Below, one piece after another: positions 32,550 through 44,145 of a DNA stretch of 64,000 nucleotides (within the stretch, counting starts at the first letter, position 1; each line of letters begins with the position of its first letter). The notes under the pieces were generated by a model. That model was not told the origin of the DNA. It did no database searches and saw only the letters and a program-made list of their open reading frames with translations. This DNA comes from Septoria linicola (taxonomy: Eukaryota; Ascomycota; Dothideomycetes; Mycosphaerellales; Mycosphaerellaceae). Location of the stretch: NCBI GenBank assembly GCA_024114885.1, contig CP099426.1, positions 1,550,001 through 1,614,000 on the forward strand, read 5' to 3'. The translations under genes were made by a program, and so were the position numbers.

Positions 32550-35500
32550 TCAAAAGCCTGGCTCGTTACTTTCCTGGATGAGATCCGCAAAGTCCTCGTC
32601 ATCCAGAAATCCTCGCCTTCGCTTCTCATTGACGAGTCGACTACCCTCAAGACCCATGGTCACACCTTGGTGACGCTTCTGATCTTCCAGTTTCTTCAGT
32701 TCTGCCGCTGCTTCTCGTTCGGTCTTGTCAAGGCTCAAGCTCTGAAGGCCAAATGCTTCTTGATTCTTGGGAGGTCGTCCAGGTTTGCGTTTGATTGCAG
32801 GAGGTGGCATGGTACCGATGCGTATCGGACTCAACTTAACATCCTCCATATCGGCGCCAGCCTCCGCATCGGCTTTCTGTTTCGCGAACTCCTGCGGTGT
32901 AAGGACAATAGGTGTTACACTCCTTCCGGAAGCGTCGCTGAGATACGCAGCGCTGTCATTGCGAGTTTCTGTTACGACACCATAGTGTCAGTTCTGAGTG
33001 GCTCGACGTTGATGCTGGACAATCGCGCTGAATAATGTGCAGTAATGTATAACAACAACGCACGACACGCTGAACATAAGGAACAAAGTCAAGCACGGGA
33101 TCTATGCTTCATTTTCTTGCTCACCATGAACACTGCCACCTCGCGGCCCATCCCCAAGTTTCCACGCGATCGGCTGGATGTGTGCTTTGTTGACGTGCTC
33201 GAACCAGTGATCCAGAGTCTCGAAGCTCGTGACGGCGGCATCGCCAGTACGCTCGTTGCCAACGGCGTCAATGTGGACACCATTGCCGCAATCTCGCCAT
33301 CGACACTCGAAGTCTCCATCGCCGTTTGCGTCGCCATGGATCTTCAGAGTGTGCTTCTTGAGCTTCCCAAGGTTGTCAAGCTCCGCATTACAGTCTCTCC
33401 ATTTGCACGAAAAGACTTGGTAATGCGGATCGACAACTTCAGAGGACTCGCGAGCTCCTGTTGACTGCCGTAATTTTGACGACGTCCTAGGTTCGTACAC
33501 TCCGGGTTTCTTGGGCGTCAAACCCTGAGCTTCTCGTGAATGTATGTTCTTGCGCCAGCCAACGGGTCTTCCTCTCTTCTTGATAGGATTGCCATTTTCG
33601 TCGACGGGCCGCAGCGCAGCATATCCTGTCGGCGTTCCAGCTGTTGGAGGTGGTGCAGCCTTTGACATTCTCGAAGCAGTGCGGCCACTACCACCAGTCT
33701 TAGGTGTGTAGTTGGACGCAGTAGCTCCACGGCGAGAAGTCGGCGTAGCACGTGAAACGTGAGGTGATAAGTCGGAAGTGAGCTCCGGATGCTCTTCTGC
33801 AGAAGACGCGTCGCGAAGTGAAGAGTCGCGGTCGGCATTAAGCGACTTTCGAGGCCGACCCACGCTAGCCTTCTTCTTCCGCTCAAAGTTCGGATTCGGA
33901 ACTCTACCTGTCAGGCCCGCACTGCTAGATCGTTGTCTTGCGTGGAAAGTGCTGTCGTCCTCATTGTCCGCATCTTCAATATCATCTTCCTCACGGTTCG
34001 AAGCTGACTTCGCCTTCGATTTTGCGTCCTCGGTTGGCTCACCTGGATCGATCAGATCCCAGCGAATCGTTGAGAGATCGCTCTTGTTGCCAGCGCCATC
34101 AATTACACCTCCGTGATCGCCCAGCATCTTCTGCATTATGTTGAGATGGCCATTGAGAGCGCGCATATCAGGGTGACGACCAGTCGCAAGCAACACATCC
34201 CTAGCAATCGTCCTGCTGTCATACTTTGACTTGCGAGCAACACGATCGCGCATGATAGGCTCTACCAGCATCTTGCCTCGTATCCTCTCAGCTTGCTTCT
34301 GCTCCTCAGTAGGTCCTTTCGGCCGATTTTGCGGCTGCACCGGTGGAGGTGTAGGTGCAGAAGGTTGCATTTTGGGACCGTTCCAAATCTGTTGTGGTCC
34401 AAACGGAGGAGGCCTTGATGCAGAATAGCTAGGTCCAGGCTGGCCAAAGCCAAACCCGGATGCCGCTGGTGGTCGTGCCGGCTGCGCCTTGTTCTGCTGT
34501 ATGAATTGCTGATACGACATGGGTTGCCTAAACCCATCATTAGACGGCACTGGCTTGACAATGCCATTGGCAGGTCCAGCCGGCGGAACAAACACTTTCC
34601 GTGGAGGTCCCTCATCATCGTCAGAATCACCAGCAGTCAGATCCACCAGATCGCCAAAACCGCGCTTCCGCGCAGCTTCTTCCTTGTCTTTCGGTGGTGG
34701 AGGCGGCTCCGAAGGTTTCTGTTCTGGCTTGACTTCGGGTGGCTGAGATGCAGACGGTAATGGAGTGTCGTTGACAACTATCGGTGGGGTGTAGAATGTG
34801 GGATCCTGAGTAGCAGGAATGTATGCATTGGAGATGGAGCCCGAAACTGTGCTTGGAAACATCCCCCCTGTAGTGGTCATGGAGTTGGCCTCTCTTGCTG
34901 CATCAGTAAGAGAATTGAACTTGGGTGCAGAGTACGAAACGGTGCCACCGCTTCCAGATGCTCTGCCACCAGGTAGCGAGTAGCGACCGGGCTCATCTTT
35001 CTTCGGTCTGCCCTTCTTCTTCGGTGGTGCCGACGCAGGCGTGCCATTGGTTTCAGTCACATTCGGAGCAGTGCTTGCTCCAGCTTTCACACCACTTTGA
35101 CCGCCACGCAAGCCATCAGGCACAGCTTTAAGCAGTTCTTTCGCCAACGCTGATCGCTCGAAGCGTACTCCAGTCTTCTCTACCGCTTCACATAGTTGCA
35201 CGTACGAAGGATTCGTGTCCAGAATCTTCAAAACCTGTTCGCGATCGATCGTCTTGCCACCGTTGCGATTCTCAGGCAAAGCAGTCAACCACTTTGCAGC
35301 AGCGTCAGCAAGACTACCTTTCTTGTGCGGCGGCCAGAGTGCAGCACTCCCTTGAGGCGTGGCAGGCGCTGGTGTTGGCTTCGTAGGCAAGGCCAAAGCT
35401 GTTTGGTTGAATGAAGGAGCTGCTGGTTGTGCTGGAGCAGCATTGGCTGCCGCCGTGGCCGCTGCCTTTTGTTGCTTTTGCGTTAGCTTTGGGGCCGGTG

Positions 35501-36875
35501 GTGGTGGCGCGATAGTCTGTGCAGGCTGTGCAGGCTGTGCGGGTTGCGCTGGGCCAGGTGATGGTTGAGCAGCATGCTGCTTGCGCTCTTCCTCCCATAG
35601 CTTCGCCAACATAGCTGGGTTCTTTTGGTTGAACTCGCGCATCTTTTTGAACATGGCGCGCATTTCGGCCTCCTCGTCGTTCGCCGGAGGGCCTGACATG
35701 TTCCCCATCATTGCAGCCATCATATCCATGCTGGTTCCACCACCACCACCACCCGAAGACAATTGCTGCAGAGCAGTTGCGGCAGTATTACTTTGCTTCT
35801 CTTCTTTAGCTTTCCTTCTTGCTTCCTTCTTCCGCTCTGCAGTAGCTTTTTGCTTCGCCTCTGCTTCGCGTGCCTTACGCGCATCGTCTTCGGCCTTGCG
35901 CGCCTCGTTCGCGATTCTCTCTTCTTCCGCTTTGCGCGCGTCTTCCTCGGCCTGTTTCGCATCTTCTTCGGCCATCTTAGCTGCCTGCTCGGCTTCGTAT
36001 TTCCGGCGCTTTTCGGCATCGATTCGAGCTTGCTTCTCCCGTTCTGCGCGGATATCGTAGACTTGAGACGGGTCCACAGTCATCGGCTCGACCGATGCGC
36101 TCTGTTGGCGGTGCTGTTGAAGGTTGCGTGCAGCTACCTGAGGCGAAGGCTGGGTCTGGTTCGAGGAACGCGAAGGCTGCTTGTTGTGGCCCGACTGCTG
36201 GTGCTGTTGTTGCTGTGCCTGCATCGCGTGAAGAGGACTGGCGTATCGTTGTGGCGGCTGCTGTGTCTGCTGTTGCGGAGGCTGGTAAGTGCTCTTGTAC
36301 CCAGCACTGTTAGGCGCATCGCGATAAGAACGACTACCGCTGCCACTGCCACTGCTTTGCGCGGTCGTTGTTGAAGTAGGATTCTGGTAGTTTTGAGTCC
36401 CAGCATAGGTATTCGAGCTGGACTGCGTCTGATCTGGCAAGCTCAATCGACTAAACGTGCTGCCTGAAGACTGAGTCGCGTAGATGGGTGACTGGTTGGC
36501 CTGCGTCCGGCTGGTTGAAGAGTTATACGCACTTGCCGCATAGTTGCTCTGCGTCCCCCATGTGGATTTGGACGTATCATATGCGACATTGCTGCGAGAA
36601 GTGCTGCTAGATGCTGGCTGCGAGTAGTTCTGCGTGCTCAGTGAGCTCAGTCCTGCCGCTGCCGCATTCGCATTGCTACTGCTTGATTGCTGCTGATTGG
36701 AACTCGCATATTGATTGTCGTAATTCGAGCCATAGTTCTGCGCATAGTTGCTCTGATATGTGTTGTTGTTCTGGCTGGGGTACTGAGAGTTCGTGTTGGC
36801 GTAAGTGTAACCAGACGGCTGAGCTGGTTGACTTCCCACCGGATCATAGAAGGTATTTTGAGGATATGGAGCCAT
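32550..36875 (-). CDS. Large Q-rich nuclear protein with C2H2 finger and AT-hook motifs
   Basis: Exons 36875-33125 and 32968-32550 with a 156-nt intron (GTGAGC...CTGAC...CAG) give 1389 aa. The N-terminal 270 residues are Ser/Gln/Tyr/Asn-rich. A charged coiled coil rich in EEDARKAEEE repeats spans about 275-370. A conserved segment contains AAKWLTALPENRNGGKTID. AT-hook-like motifs are KKKGRPKKDE, RPRKSLN, KKRGRPVGWRKN and, in the second exon, KRKPGRPPKN. A C2H2 pair appears near the end of exon 1: CKWRDCNAELDNLGKLKKHTLKIH and CRWRDCGNG with HWFEHVNKAH. The splice (VH|ETRNDS) joins it to a short exon ending LIQESNEPGF. DNA binding or chromatin association is inferred; the protein is not identified by name. 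Confidence 0.78.
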
Positions 36876-37304
36876 CGTGTCGGCCTCTACCTCCGAAGAT
36901 CAATGTCGGGAAAGCAGGAGTCGTGTTGTCGCATGGTCGATGAGGCGTGCTCGATGTGCGCGTAGTGATATACACGCTCGTCTGTGGTGTGCCTTCCTGC
37001 TTACTGCCTCACTCCTGTCATCGCCTCATTTGCCTCAATTACCAACTCTCTTTCGCCGTGTATATCACTTCACCGAACGCGACAAAATGCTTGTACTCGG
37101 CACCTCACCTCGCGCGTCGCAGTGTCGCAGCTCGGGAAAGTGGCCGGGGTCCTCGGGTATAGCCGCGTCGTGCTTGCCAAGAGTGCCTCCACACCTTCCT
37201 CGCGAATTTGCAAAACTTGGGCCGCTCCTTCTTCCAGCAGAGATTGGACTTTTCTCGCCGACACATCACCCAACGACAAGTACACCAGGTCAATCACCAC
37301 CACC
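36876..37304. other. Intergenic, divergent promoter of the AT-hook gene and rpl26
   Basis: The rpl26 side is CT-rich, as common for ribosomal protein genes. Frames here run antisense to one another and I do not support any. Confidence 0.5.
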
Positions 37305-37777
37305 ATGACCAAGATCAACAGCAGCTTGCACTCCAGCCGGAGCAAGAGCCGCAAGGCTCACTTCCAGGCTCCCTCCAGTGTGCGCCGTGTCATCATGTCC
37401 GCGCCTCTGAGCAAAGGTATCTATACCTGTCAATAGCATATCTCCGGTTCAGGAGCATTGCTGACAGGAACTGAAATGTAGAACTGCGCGAGAAGCACAA
37501 CGTGCGCGCCATCCCTATCACCAAGGGTGACGAGGTTACCATCAAGCGCGGCTCCAACAAGGGCCGTGAGGGCAAGGTCACCTCCGTGTACCGTCTCAAG
37601 TACGTGATCCACGTCGAGCGTGTGCAGCGTGAGAAGTCCAACGGCCAGTCCGTGCCTCTCGGTATCGCTCCTAGCAAGGTCGAGATCACCAAGCTCAAGC
37701 TCGACAAGGACCGAGAGAAGATCATTGAGCGCATCGCCGCTGGCCGTGTCGCCAACGAGAAGAAGCGCAAGGCTTAG
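37305..37777 (+). CDS. rpl26: 60S ribosomal protein L26 (uL24)
   Basis: Exons 37305-37416 and 37482-37777 with a 65-nt intron (GTATCT...GCTGAC...TAG) give 135 aa, the normal length. The protein MTKINSSLHSSRSKSRKAHF, then APSSVRRVIMSAPLSK|ELREKHNVRAIPI and a KOW motif (GDEVTIKRGSNKGREGKV), is typical eukaryotic L26 at the exit side of the 60S subunit. Codon use in exon 2 is strongly biased to C-ending codons (GTC, CTC, AAG), consistent with high expression. Confidence 0.96.
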
Positions 37778-38666
37778 ATGCACTTCACTGCTGAGGTGTT
37801 GCCGTGAAGGAGATGAGGATATGCATGGGCCGAGGGCGTCATGAGTTCCACGATACCACAAAAGCGAACGAGAGTACTGGTTGTACCGGCCGCGCTCGGC
37901 GTTGTTATGAACAGAGGCATGGCGAAATTGCGCAGGTGCATGGGGCTTGATGTCGACGAAATCAAAAGAGCTTCATATCCAATCGAAATACTCTTTCGAC
38001 ATCCACGCGCCGTGCCCAGAACGGTGTGCTGGTAACTTCACTCCTCTTCTCGTCCGTTTCTTTTCTGTCCCAGCACCGCTATTTTATCAACTTCACCGCC
38101 CTCTTCACTGGCAGGACAGGAGTTAAACAACTAGCGAAAAGCGAACCTCAGGGTGCGCCCGCCTGCAGAGCGCTGCTCGACTTCTCCCTGGGGGATAGTG
38201 CTTTGAAGGTGGGATACATATCGATGATGTTGGATGTGACGCTGACAGTATGTATCAATTGTAAGTAGCTCACTCATTTCAATTCCAATTGTTCTGTCTC
38301 TATGTCGCTTTTGTCCTTATAACTCTTATGTTTCCGATCGGCGACCAGAAGAAGGTGCAACTGCCATATTTCTGTACCTTCCGAGCGACGTAGAAACCTT
38401 GCGTCGCCACTGCCGCTGACAGATAAACGAGTCTCTCCCATGCGACACCCAAACGAGCTCCTCGGCATCCTATATCGCCGAAACATTTTACAGCAAGCAA
38501 GCACGACAGCGCTTCCAGCCTGAGCGCTGTCATATCGATCTCAAGCGCATCAGCACTCTGATCCGTGCTGGCTGAGAGCGTCCTCGCTTGTACAGTCTTC
38601 TCGCCGTCGTCCTCCCCTGGCAATGATTCATCCCAAAGATCCCAAGATCTTGATTCCGGTGAGCAC
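37778..38666. other. Intergenic, no supported gene
   Basis: About 0.9 kb between rpl26 and the first member of the LPxEL cluster. Some minus-strand frames read out of the cluster gene; none is supported. Confidence 0.5.
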
Positions 38667-39332
38667 CTACGACTCCTGCTTGGCCAACACCTTTGCTCTG
38701 ATCGCCGCAATCCGGTGCTTATTCTCGGCCATCGGGTTTGTGGTCCATACACTCTCCATCTCGCCTAGGCAGCCACGGCAGGCCTCCATTATGTTGTTGT
38801 CAGACAGCCTATCCGCCAAGCTCGCCTTTGGTGTCCAGATGTTTACCAGAACAGTAGTGCCCTGAGGCAGCACAGCTACTACCCGCGCACGGAGACAGTG
38901 GATGCGACGGACTTTCACATATGGTGATGTGATTGGCTTGCGAGCACCCATCTCACCGGTTGTCCAGCTGTGGAGGTCGGTGTCCAAGGCAACCTGGCGA
39001 ACGAGGCTTGAGAACTCTGGACGCAGACTGGAGAACCACTTTGTGATGCGCAAATCGATTCCCTGCTGGGCCGGAAATTGGAAGATGGTGTGGGCATAGA
39101 AGAGCTGCACAGCTTCTTCGCGTGTCTGCTTGCATGCCAATAGCAAGCCGGGCTGTGAGGAGTTGCACAAGCCGCTGGACTCGATGATTGTGTGGGTGGC
39201 TTCAAGGGCTCGTTCGTATATCATGTTGCGGAGCTCTGCAGGGAGTCTGAAGAGATGTGGCTGGGCCTGCGTGTTCTCGCTGGTGATCATCTGGTACGAC
39301 ATGGCCCTTGAGACTGTGAAGTGGCTCTGCAC
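38667..39332 (-). CDS. LPxELRxxIY (2EXR/F-box-like) protein, cluster member 1
   Basis: 221 aa from the first Met; the second and third Mets (codons 11 and 15) are equally possible starts. The signature LFRLPAELRNMIYERALEATHTI is followed by PGLLLACKQTREEAVQLFYAHTIFQF. This is the conserved block in which family members are read after the LPxEL motif (LLxxCKQxREE...FY...F.F). The rest is an alpha/beta C-terminus with VLPQGTTVLVNIW. No known catalytic motif is visible. It is related in layout to the genes at 39660 and 40738, so the three form a local family. Confidence 0.7.
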   Translation of the reverse strand: MQSHFTVSRAMSYQMITSENTQAQPHLFRLPAELRNMIYERALEATHTIIESSGLCNSSQPGLLLACKQTREEAVQLFYAHTIFQFPAQQGIDLRITKWFSSLRPEFSSLVRQVALDTDLHSWTTGEMGARKPITSPYVKVRRIHCLRARVVAVLPQGTTVLVNIWTPKASLADRLSDNNIMEACRGCLGEMESVWTTNPMAENKHRIAAIRAKVLAKQES

Positions 39333-39659
39333 TACGAGAGCGAGGACTCGACAACCACGCTATATCAATGAAGAGGCTGCAAAGTCTAATTCGCCTGCTC
39401 AAAAAGTAAGTTCACTCATAGCCACACTTTTTGCGTCAATACTACGGCGTGGCTACTGATTGGCAACTTGAGACGCGACCATTAATGCTAAGCTGAGTTC
39501 TGCTAATACTGCTATGAGTAGCACGCGTGGTAGCAGACCCTTTTGAAATTTCGACAAGATCTCTGCTGCGTGCAAGCGTTGCCCCCTTCCCACCAGTCAA
39601 CATCCTCTTGCCGTCATCTTTGCTTGCACAGTTCCTGGTGTAAGCTGCTTGGACTATGT
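39333..39659. other. Intergenic, no supported gene
   Basis: Spacer between two cluster members. I see nothing in it. Confidence 0.5.
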
Positions 39660-40277
39660 CTATAGCAAAGCCGATGCTCTCGCGTCCCTCGACTTCTGCT
39701 CCAACATCATCTTGTCAACCCTTCGAAGCTCCTTCCTGACCAGCCGAGACGGTTCTACTGTCCAGACACATTCTGCACCGGCCGTGAGGACTGATCCTGG
39801 TACCCAGACGTTGATCTTAACGGCCACTCGAGGTTCCACGGCCATCTTGACAGAGTCAAGAACCTCCTGGGCCTTATCTGCCTCCTCCTGTATCCTAGGC
39901 ACTTGGGATGGCTGGTGCCACTGGTCTATACGAACATAGAGCCTGATCTTGGAAACCACATCATGGCATTGAATCTTCTTGAGGTCTCCGAGCCATCGTT
40001 TGATTGTCGTGGCGATTCGCGGCCGGGCCTCGAACTGGAATGTGGCATTTGCGTAGAACATCTTGGTTACCTGCTTGCGGATTTGCTTATTGGTGAGGAG
40101 CAGTCCTGGCACTTTTTGAGTGATGACTTGGTGCTTGACGACCTCACCAGGGCAGACGCGAGCTTGGACCTCGAAGGTGTCATCGAAGGTCATCTTGAAG
40201 ATGATGATTTGGAGCTCTGGTGGCAGCTCCGTGAGGAGGCAGCGGCCTTGTGCATCGGTGATCATTCTTGCTGACAT
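39660..40277 (-). CDS. LPxELxxxIF (2EXR/F-box-like) protein, cluster member 2
   Basis: 205 aa from the Met at 40277; the frame is open to 40349, where the first 24 residues look less conserved. The signature LLTELPPELQIIIFKMTFDDTFE is followed by PGLLLTNKQIRKQVTKMFYANATFQFEA, aligning with cluster member 1 in motif order and spacing. The C-terminal part AVKINVWVPGSVLTAGA parallels TVLVNIWTPKASL in member 1. Function unknown. Confidence 0.68.
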   Translation of the reverse strand: MSARMITDAQGRCLLTELPPELQIIIFKMTFDDTFEVQARVCPGEVVKHQVITQKVPGLLLTNKQIRKQVTKMFYANATFQFEARPRIATTIKRWLGDLKKIQCHDVVSKIRLYVRIDQWHQPSQVPRIQEEADKAQEVLDSVKMAVEPRVAVKINVWVPGSVLTAGAECVWTVEPSRLVRKELRRVDKMMLEQKSRDARASALL

Positions 40278-40737
40278 CTTTGGTAGATGGTTGTGTGTGT
40301 TCTGTGTGTTCTGTTGTGATTGTGATGGGAAGGCCCAAAAGAGAGGCAAGAAGGAGATATAAAAGGACGGGTACCCTGGGTCATCATGTCCTCAATTTTT
40401 GACATTCGCTCCATCCACACGCATTCATGCTTGATTGCTGACCAGATCCATAGCGCCGTTACGCGTCAGAGGAAGGTACGGAATCTGGCGGCAGGTCAAA
40501 TCTTGAGGACAAAAAAGAATTTGCATGGCTCATGATGGTCTGCGAAAGATGTCCCAGCACCACGAGAACCTTCATCAACATCTTTGCCACGATAGAACTC
40601 CATCCACGTCGTTGTACATTCGGAACAACACCTACAACAATAAATCTGCTCGCGCGACTACACCAAAGCATACAACCACTCACTCACTGTACGCTCAGAC
40701 ACCAACACCAGCTTGATCTGATCTCTCGATTCCAGAG
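40278..40737. other. Intergenic between divergent cluster members
   Basis: Contains an ATATAAAAGG element near 40357 but no supported gene. The element is too far from the plus-strand start to be assigned. Confidence 0.45.
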
Positions 40738-41343
40738 ATGGCGCCGAACAACGAGCAATCCTCTGCTTTCCTGATGATCCCAGCCGAGCTTCGGAACAAG
40801 ATTTATGGATACTGCCTAAATGGCCGCTGTGAATCTCCTCGGGGCGTATTCATCGATCGAGAGGACATCGTAAAGCAGGATATCGAGACGAAACCGCCCG
40901 GTATCTTGAGGTGCTGCAAGCAGGTCCACCAAGAAGCGATCCAGATGTATTACTTTCGGACGACGTTTATGACATCCAGCGAAGACACTTCGCTAAACAT
41001 CTGGCTCGTGCGAATAAAGCCCGTATATGCCACCCTCATCCAACACGTGAGGGTGCTCCAAAGTTTGAAGTACTGGCAGAATCAATCGCATCCACAAGCT
41101 GGTAGAGAAAGTACTCTAGCCCAGAAGGAGTTCGAGGCCAGGAGGACGCTGGTATATTACACAGCTCTCGTCCATCGCATAGCGTCACATGCTGAAGTCG
41201 AGATCAACCTCTGGCACAAGCACAATGTCGAGGCGATTCACGCAGCTGCGCCAACGATCCTCGTCGGTAGCCAAGTGTATAACTATGGAGGTACAGAGGA
41301 CTATCGTGCAATGGTCTTGAGATTGAGGCCGTGGGAGGTATGA
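40738..41343 (+). CDS. LPxELRxxIY (2EXR/F-box-like) protein, cluster member 3
   Basis: 201 aa. The motif FLMIPAELRNKIYGYCLNG is followed by PPGILRCCKQVHQEAIQMYYFRTTF, then a segment ending in EVEINLWHKHNVEA that mirrors the VLVNIW / VKINVW strand of the other two members. The gene is on the opposite strand to its two neighbours, and the three have diverged strongly. No signal peptide or membrane segment is present. Function unknown. Confidence 0.7.
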   Translation: MAPNNEQSSAFLMIPAELRNKIYGYCLNGRCESPRGVFIDREDIVKQDIETKPPGILRCCKQVHQEAIQMYYFRTTFMTSSEDTSLNIWLVRIKPVYATLIQHVRVLQSLKYWQNQSHPQAGRESTLAQKEFEARRTLVYYTALVHRIASHAEVEINLWHKHNVEAIHAAAPTILVGSQVYNYGGTEDYRAMVLRLRPWEV

Positions 41344-42106
41344 AATCCATGATCACGAGACTGCAACTTCTGCGGGAAGAGATGCACGCCGCGGAAAAGT
41401 CTTTGAATTGAAGCAGCGGCGCGAGCGCTGTCTTTGAGTCGGAAAGAGACAGCATGATGAGCGGAAGCTGTCTCGTAGTTCCAGACACTGCGGTTCTTGT
41501 ATGTCGCAAGCACTGCACTCGATCGAAGAGGCTCGGACATTTAGGCAGAAGTCAGGCACGAAGTTTTGGCAAACTCCAATCTCAAAAACTCAAGTCGCGA
41601 GACCAATACGCGCAAAGCTACAAGAGCTCTCACCCGCGCGTAGATTTATCCCAAGGAAATACAAGAAGCCAACTAGGTGCAGTCGCCTCGGACAACACGA
41701 GCATGGTGTCCACGTTGCGATTGCACATTGATACTGAGTCCAATCAAAGATTGCCACAACAACGCGACGACGAAAGCGCGTCACTCGTATTGTGACTGCG
41801 TTCTCAGCACGCGTATTTGCCCTCAAGAGGCTCAGCAATCTCATGCTAGAGGCCTTTGAGCAAGTTCGAGGTATGAGTCGCAGTTATTGTGGCTGCGTAT
41901 AAAATCACGACATGATGAGCAAGGATGAATCATCGCGCCAAGACTTCAGAGATGCATCGGAGGTCTCGCTGGTATAAGTGTTTGACATTGGCGGTTTTGC
42001 TGTGCTCAATAGACACAGCAAGGCTGACTTGAGTATTGCTCGAATCGTCTTGAACCCCTACCTAGTCACCTAACCTTCGAACAAATACAGCAACACAACA
42101 GCAAAA
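41344..42106. other. Intergenic, no supported gene
   Basis: Short overlapping frames on both strands without domains. The last about 60 bases are the A/C-rich leader of the REI1 gene. Confidence 0.5.
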
Positions 42107-43335
42107 ATGCTCGGCACTAACACTGGCACTGGCTCTGGCTCTGGAGTGCTATGCAGTACCTGTGCGACAACATTCGAGAGCACGTTCGATCGCAGGGAGC
42201 ATATGCGTGGAGCATGGCAGTAAGTACTACGAGAGGGTTTGCACATCGTGGCTGACGGAACGCGGCAGCGTGTTCAATGTTAAGAGGCGAGTTGATTCGA
42301 TGCCACCAGTACCACTTACCTTCTACCTCTTTGAAGTGGAGCGTGTGCCATCGCGGGCAAGGCAGACTGCAGTGGTGGCTGGATTCGACCATGATGGCTC
42401 GAAAGATAACCTAGATGGAGTCCAAGCTGGATCGAACGCTGGCCAACACACCGAAGACACACCACTTGCCGCTGACGAGGACCAGACAAGAAGTGGTGAG
42501 TCGGACTCCACATCAGAGCCAGATGAGATTACTGTGGCATGTCTATTCTGCACGGAAGGCTGTGACGATATGGACGATGCTTTATCGCATATGCAGGCCG
42601 TTCACGGCTTCGTTGTGCCCAGGCCAGACGACTTGGCCACGGACATCGAGACGTTCATCTCATATCTTACGCTTGTGATCGATACATATCACGCGTGTCT
42701 GTTCTGCGGTAACGAGAAACACTCTGCAGAAGCAGTCAGATCTCATATGCTGGCCAAAGCCCATTGTCAATTGGACCTGTCTGAGCAGTCGGACTTTCTG
42801 GACTTCTGGCTAGCAGACGAGAGCAGGGACCATGAATCACAGATGCAGGCCATACCATCCACTCACACAGAACTTCGATTATCATCTGGCTTCACTATAA
42901 CGAAAAAAGGCTACGCGACAAATCGCCCAAAGAGGCATGCGAATCCCGTCGACGAAAATGACCATTTCGGAGCGAAAATGCGGTCTAGCGTTCAATTGCA
43001 AGCAACAACCCCCCGGCTTTCGAACTCTTGTTCAGACCTCACCTCCTCTTCAGGTGAAAAGCATACCACGACTGCTCTCGCTCGTCGCGATGCGTTGGGA
43101 GCTGTAGGACTCTCTGAAAGTCAGAAACGCTCCTTGGCTGTGACGCAACGAAAAGCCAAGACCACGGAGGATCGGGCGACCAACAAGGCACGATGGACAC
43201 TGGAGAACATGGGAAACAAAGTCAAGCAGAAGCACTTCAAGGTCGGTTCGATGTGCAGATCAGGCATCTTCATAGATCCCACGATGTTCTAATACTCTCT
43301 TTCAGCCTGATACGCCTGGCAGGAAGAACGGATGA
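42107..43335 (+). CDS. rei1: Cytoplasmic 60S biogenesis factor REI1/ZNF622
   Basis: Acts on cytoplasmic pre-60S particles in release/recycling of shuttling factors and probing of the exit tunnel. Three exons (42107-42219, 42269-43241, 43306-43335) with introns of 49 nt (GTAAGT...CAG) and 64 nt (GTCGGT...TTCTAATAC...CAG) give 371 aa. The first splice restores the diagnostic finger: CSTCATTFESTFDRREHMRG, then AWH|VFNVKRRVDSMPPV. Two further C2H2 units are CLFCTEGCDDMDDALSHMQAVH and CLFCGNEKHSAEAVRSHMLAKAH. The C-terminus QKHFK|PDTPGRKNG is short. The downstream Met at 42162 is out of place, since it would lose the first finger. Confidence 0.9.
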
Positions 43336-44145
43336 TTTCGAGATAGGACGTCTATCTACCACACGATGATGGAGACCTGGAACGAGTGCATCCAGGATCT
43401 GTAAATCACTCACTGGTCCGAACAATAGGCGTATGAGCTGTCATGCCACATTCGCAGCAGACTGGGAGAGCTGATTGACTTGATCTCAGCGAGACTACCG
43501 CGGACTCCAGCACAACCGGCCAACAGGAGATGCAATGACTCCTCTCCACTGCGTGCTACTACGTATTTGCAATATTGCAAAAGCCCACAACGCAGGTGCT
43601 GCGTCGGGTATGCGGCCTTTTCGAGCTCGGTTGGGATCCTCTGGGCTGTCATTGGATCGAAGCTTGGAAGCTCCAAGCTCGGCTCACATCACAACGAAAA
43701 CCCAGACAACATCCACGGATCGTCGCATAATTTTGCAAGTGCCGATATCTTGTGCGACCCTCACATGCTTTTGTTTGTGAACCAAATAGTGGCCGTCTTG
43801 GGATTGACATGTGCAGTGTAGCATCACTGTGGCTTCTAGCTTGCCAATGGCTCCATGCAATGCCTGACACGAGCTAGTAGCTAGTTCCACCATGTCTGCG
43901 GACTAGGACATCCACTCCACACGTTCACAGGATAATCTGGAGCTTCACGTCCGGGAACATCCATAGCGTTCGACCTGACGCCATCACAGCGGGTCGTACA
44001 AGATGAGGGGTATTTAACGCTCTTGTGAGTCTTATTCGTGAGCAGAGTCCCAGAGAGGCTCTGCCAATTCACACTTGAACAACTTTCAGCCAATTCATAC
44101 CTTTTCCCGCTTTTAATTACCAATTTTTCCGTCTCACAAACAACA
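43336..44145. other. Intergenic, no supported gene
   Basis: Frames up to 113 codons overlap on both strands without a recognisable product. The end is the leader of the methyltransferase gene, in which the frame happens to be open from 44038. Confidence 0.5.

Noticed and set aside
35581..36374. Plus-strand frames of 159 and 203 codons
   Set aside because: Antisense to the coiled-coil and Q-rich part of the AT-hook/C2H2 gene.
37393..37861. Minus-strand frames of 125 and 143 codons
   Set aside because: Antisense to rpl26 exon 2, an unmistakable ribosomal protein.
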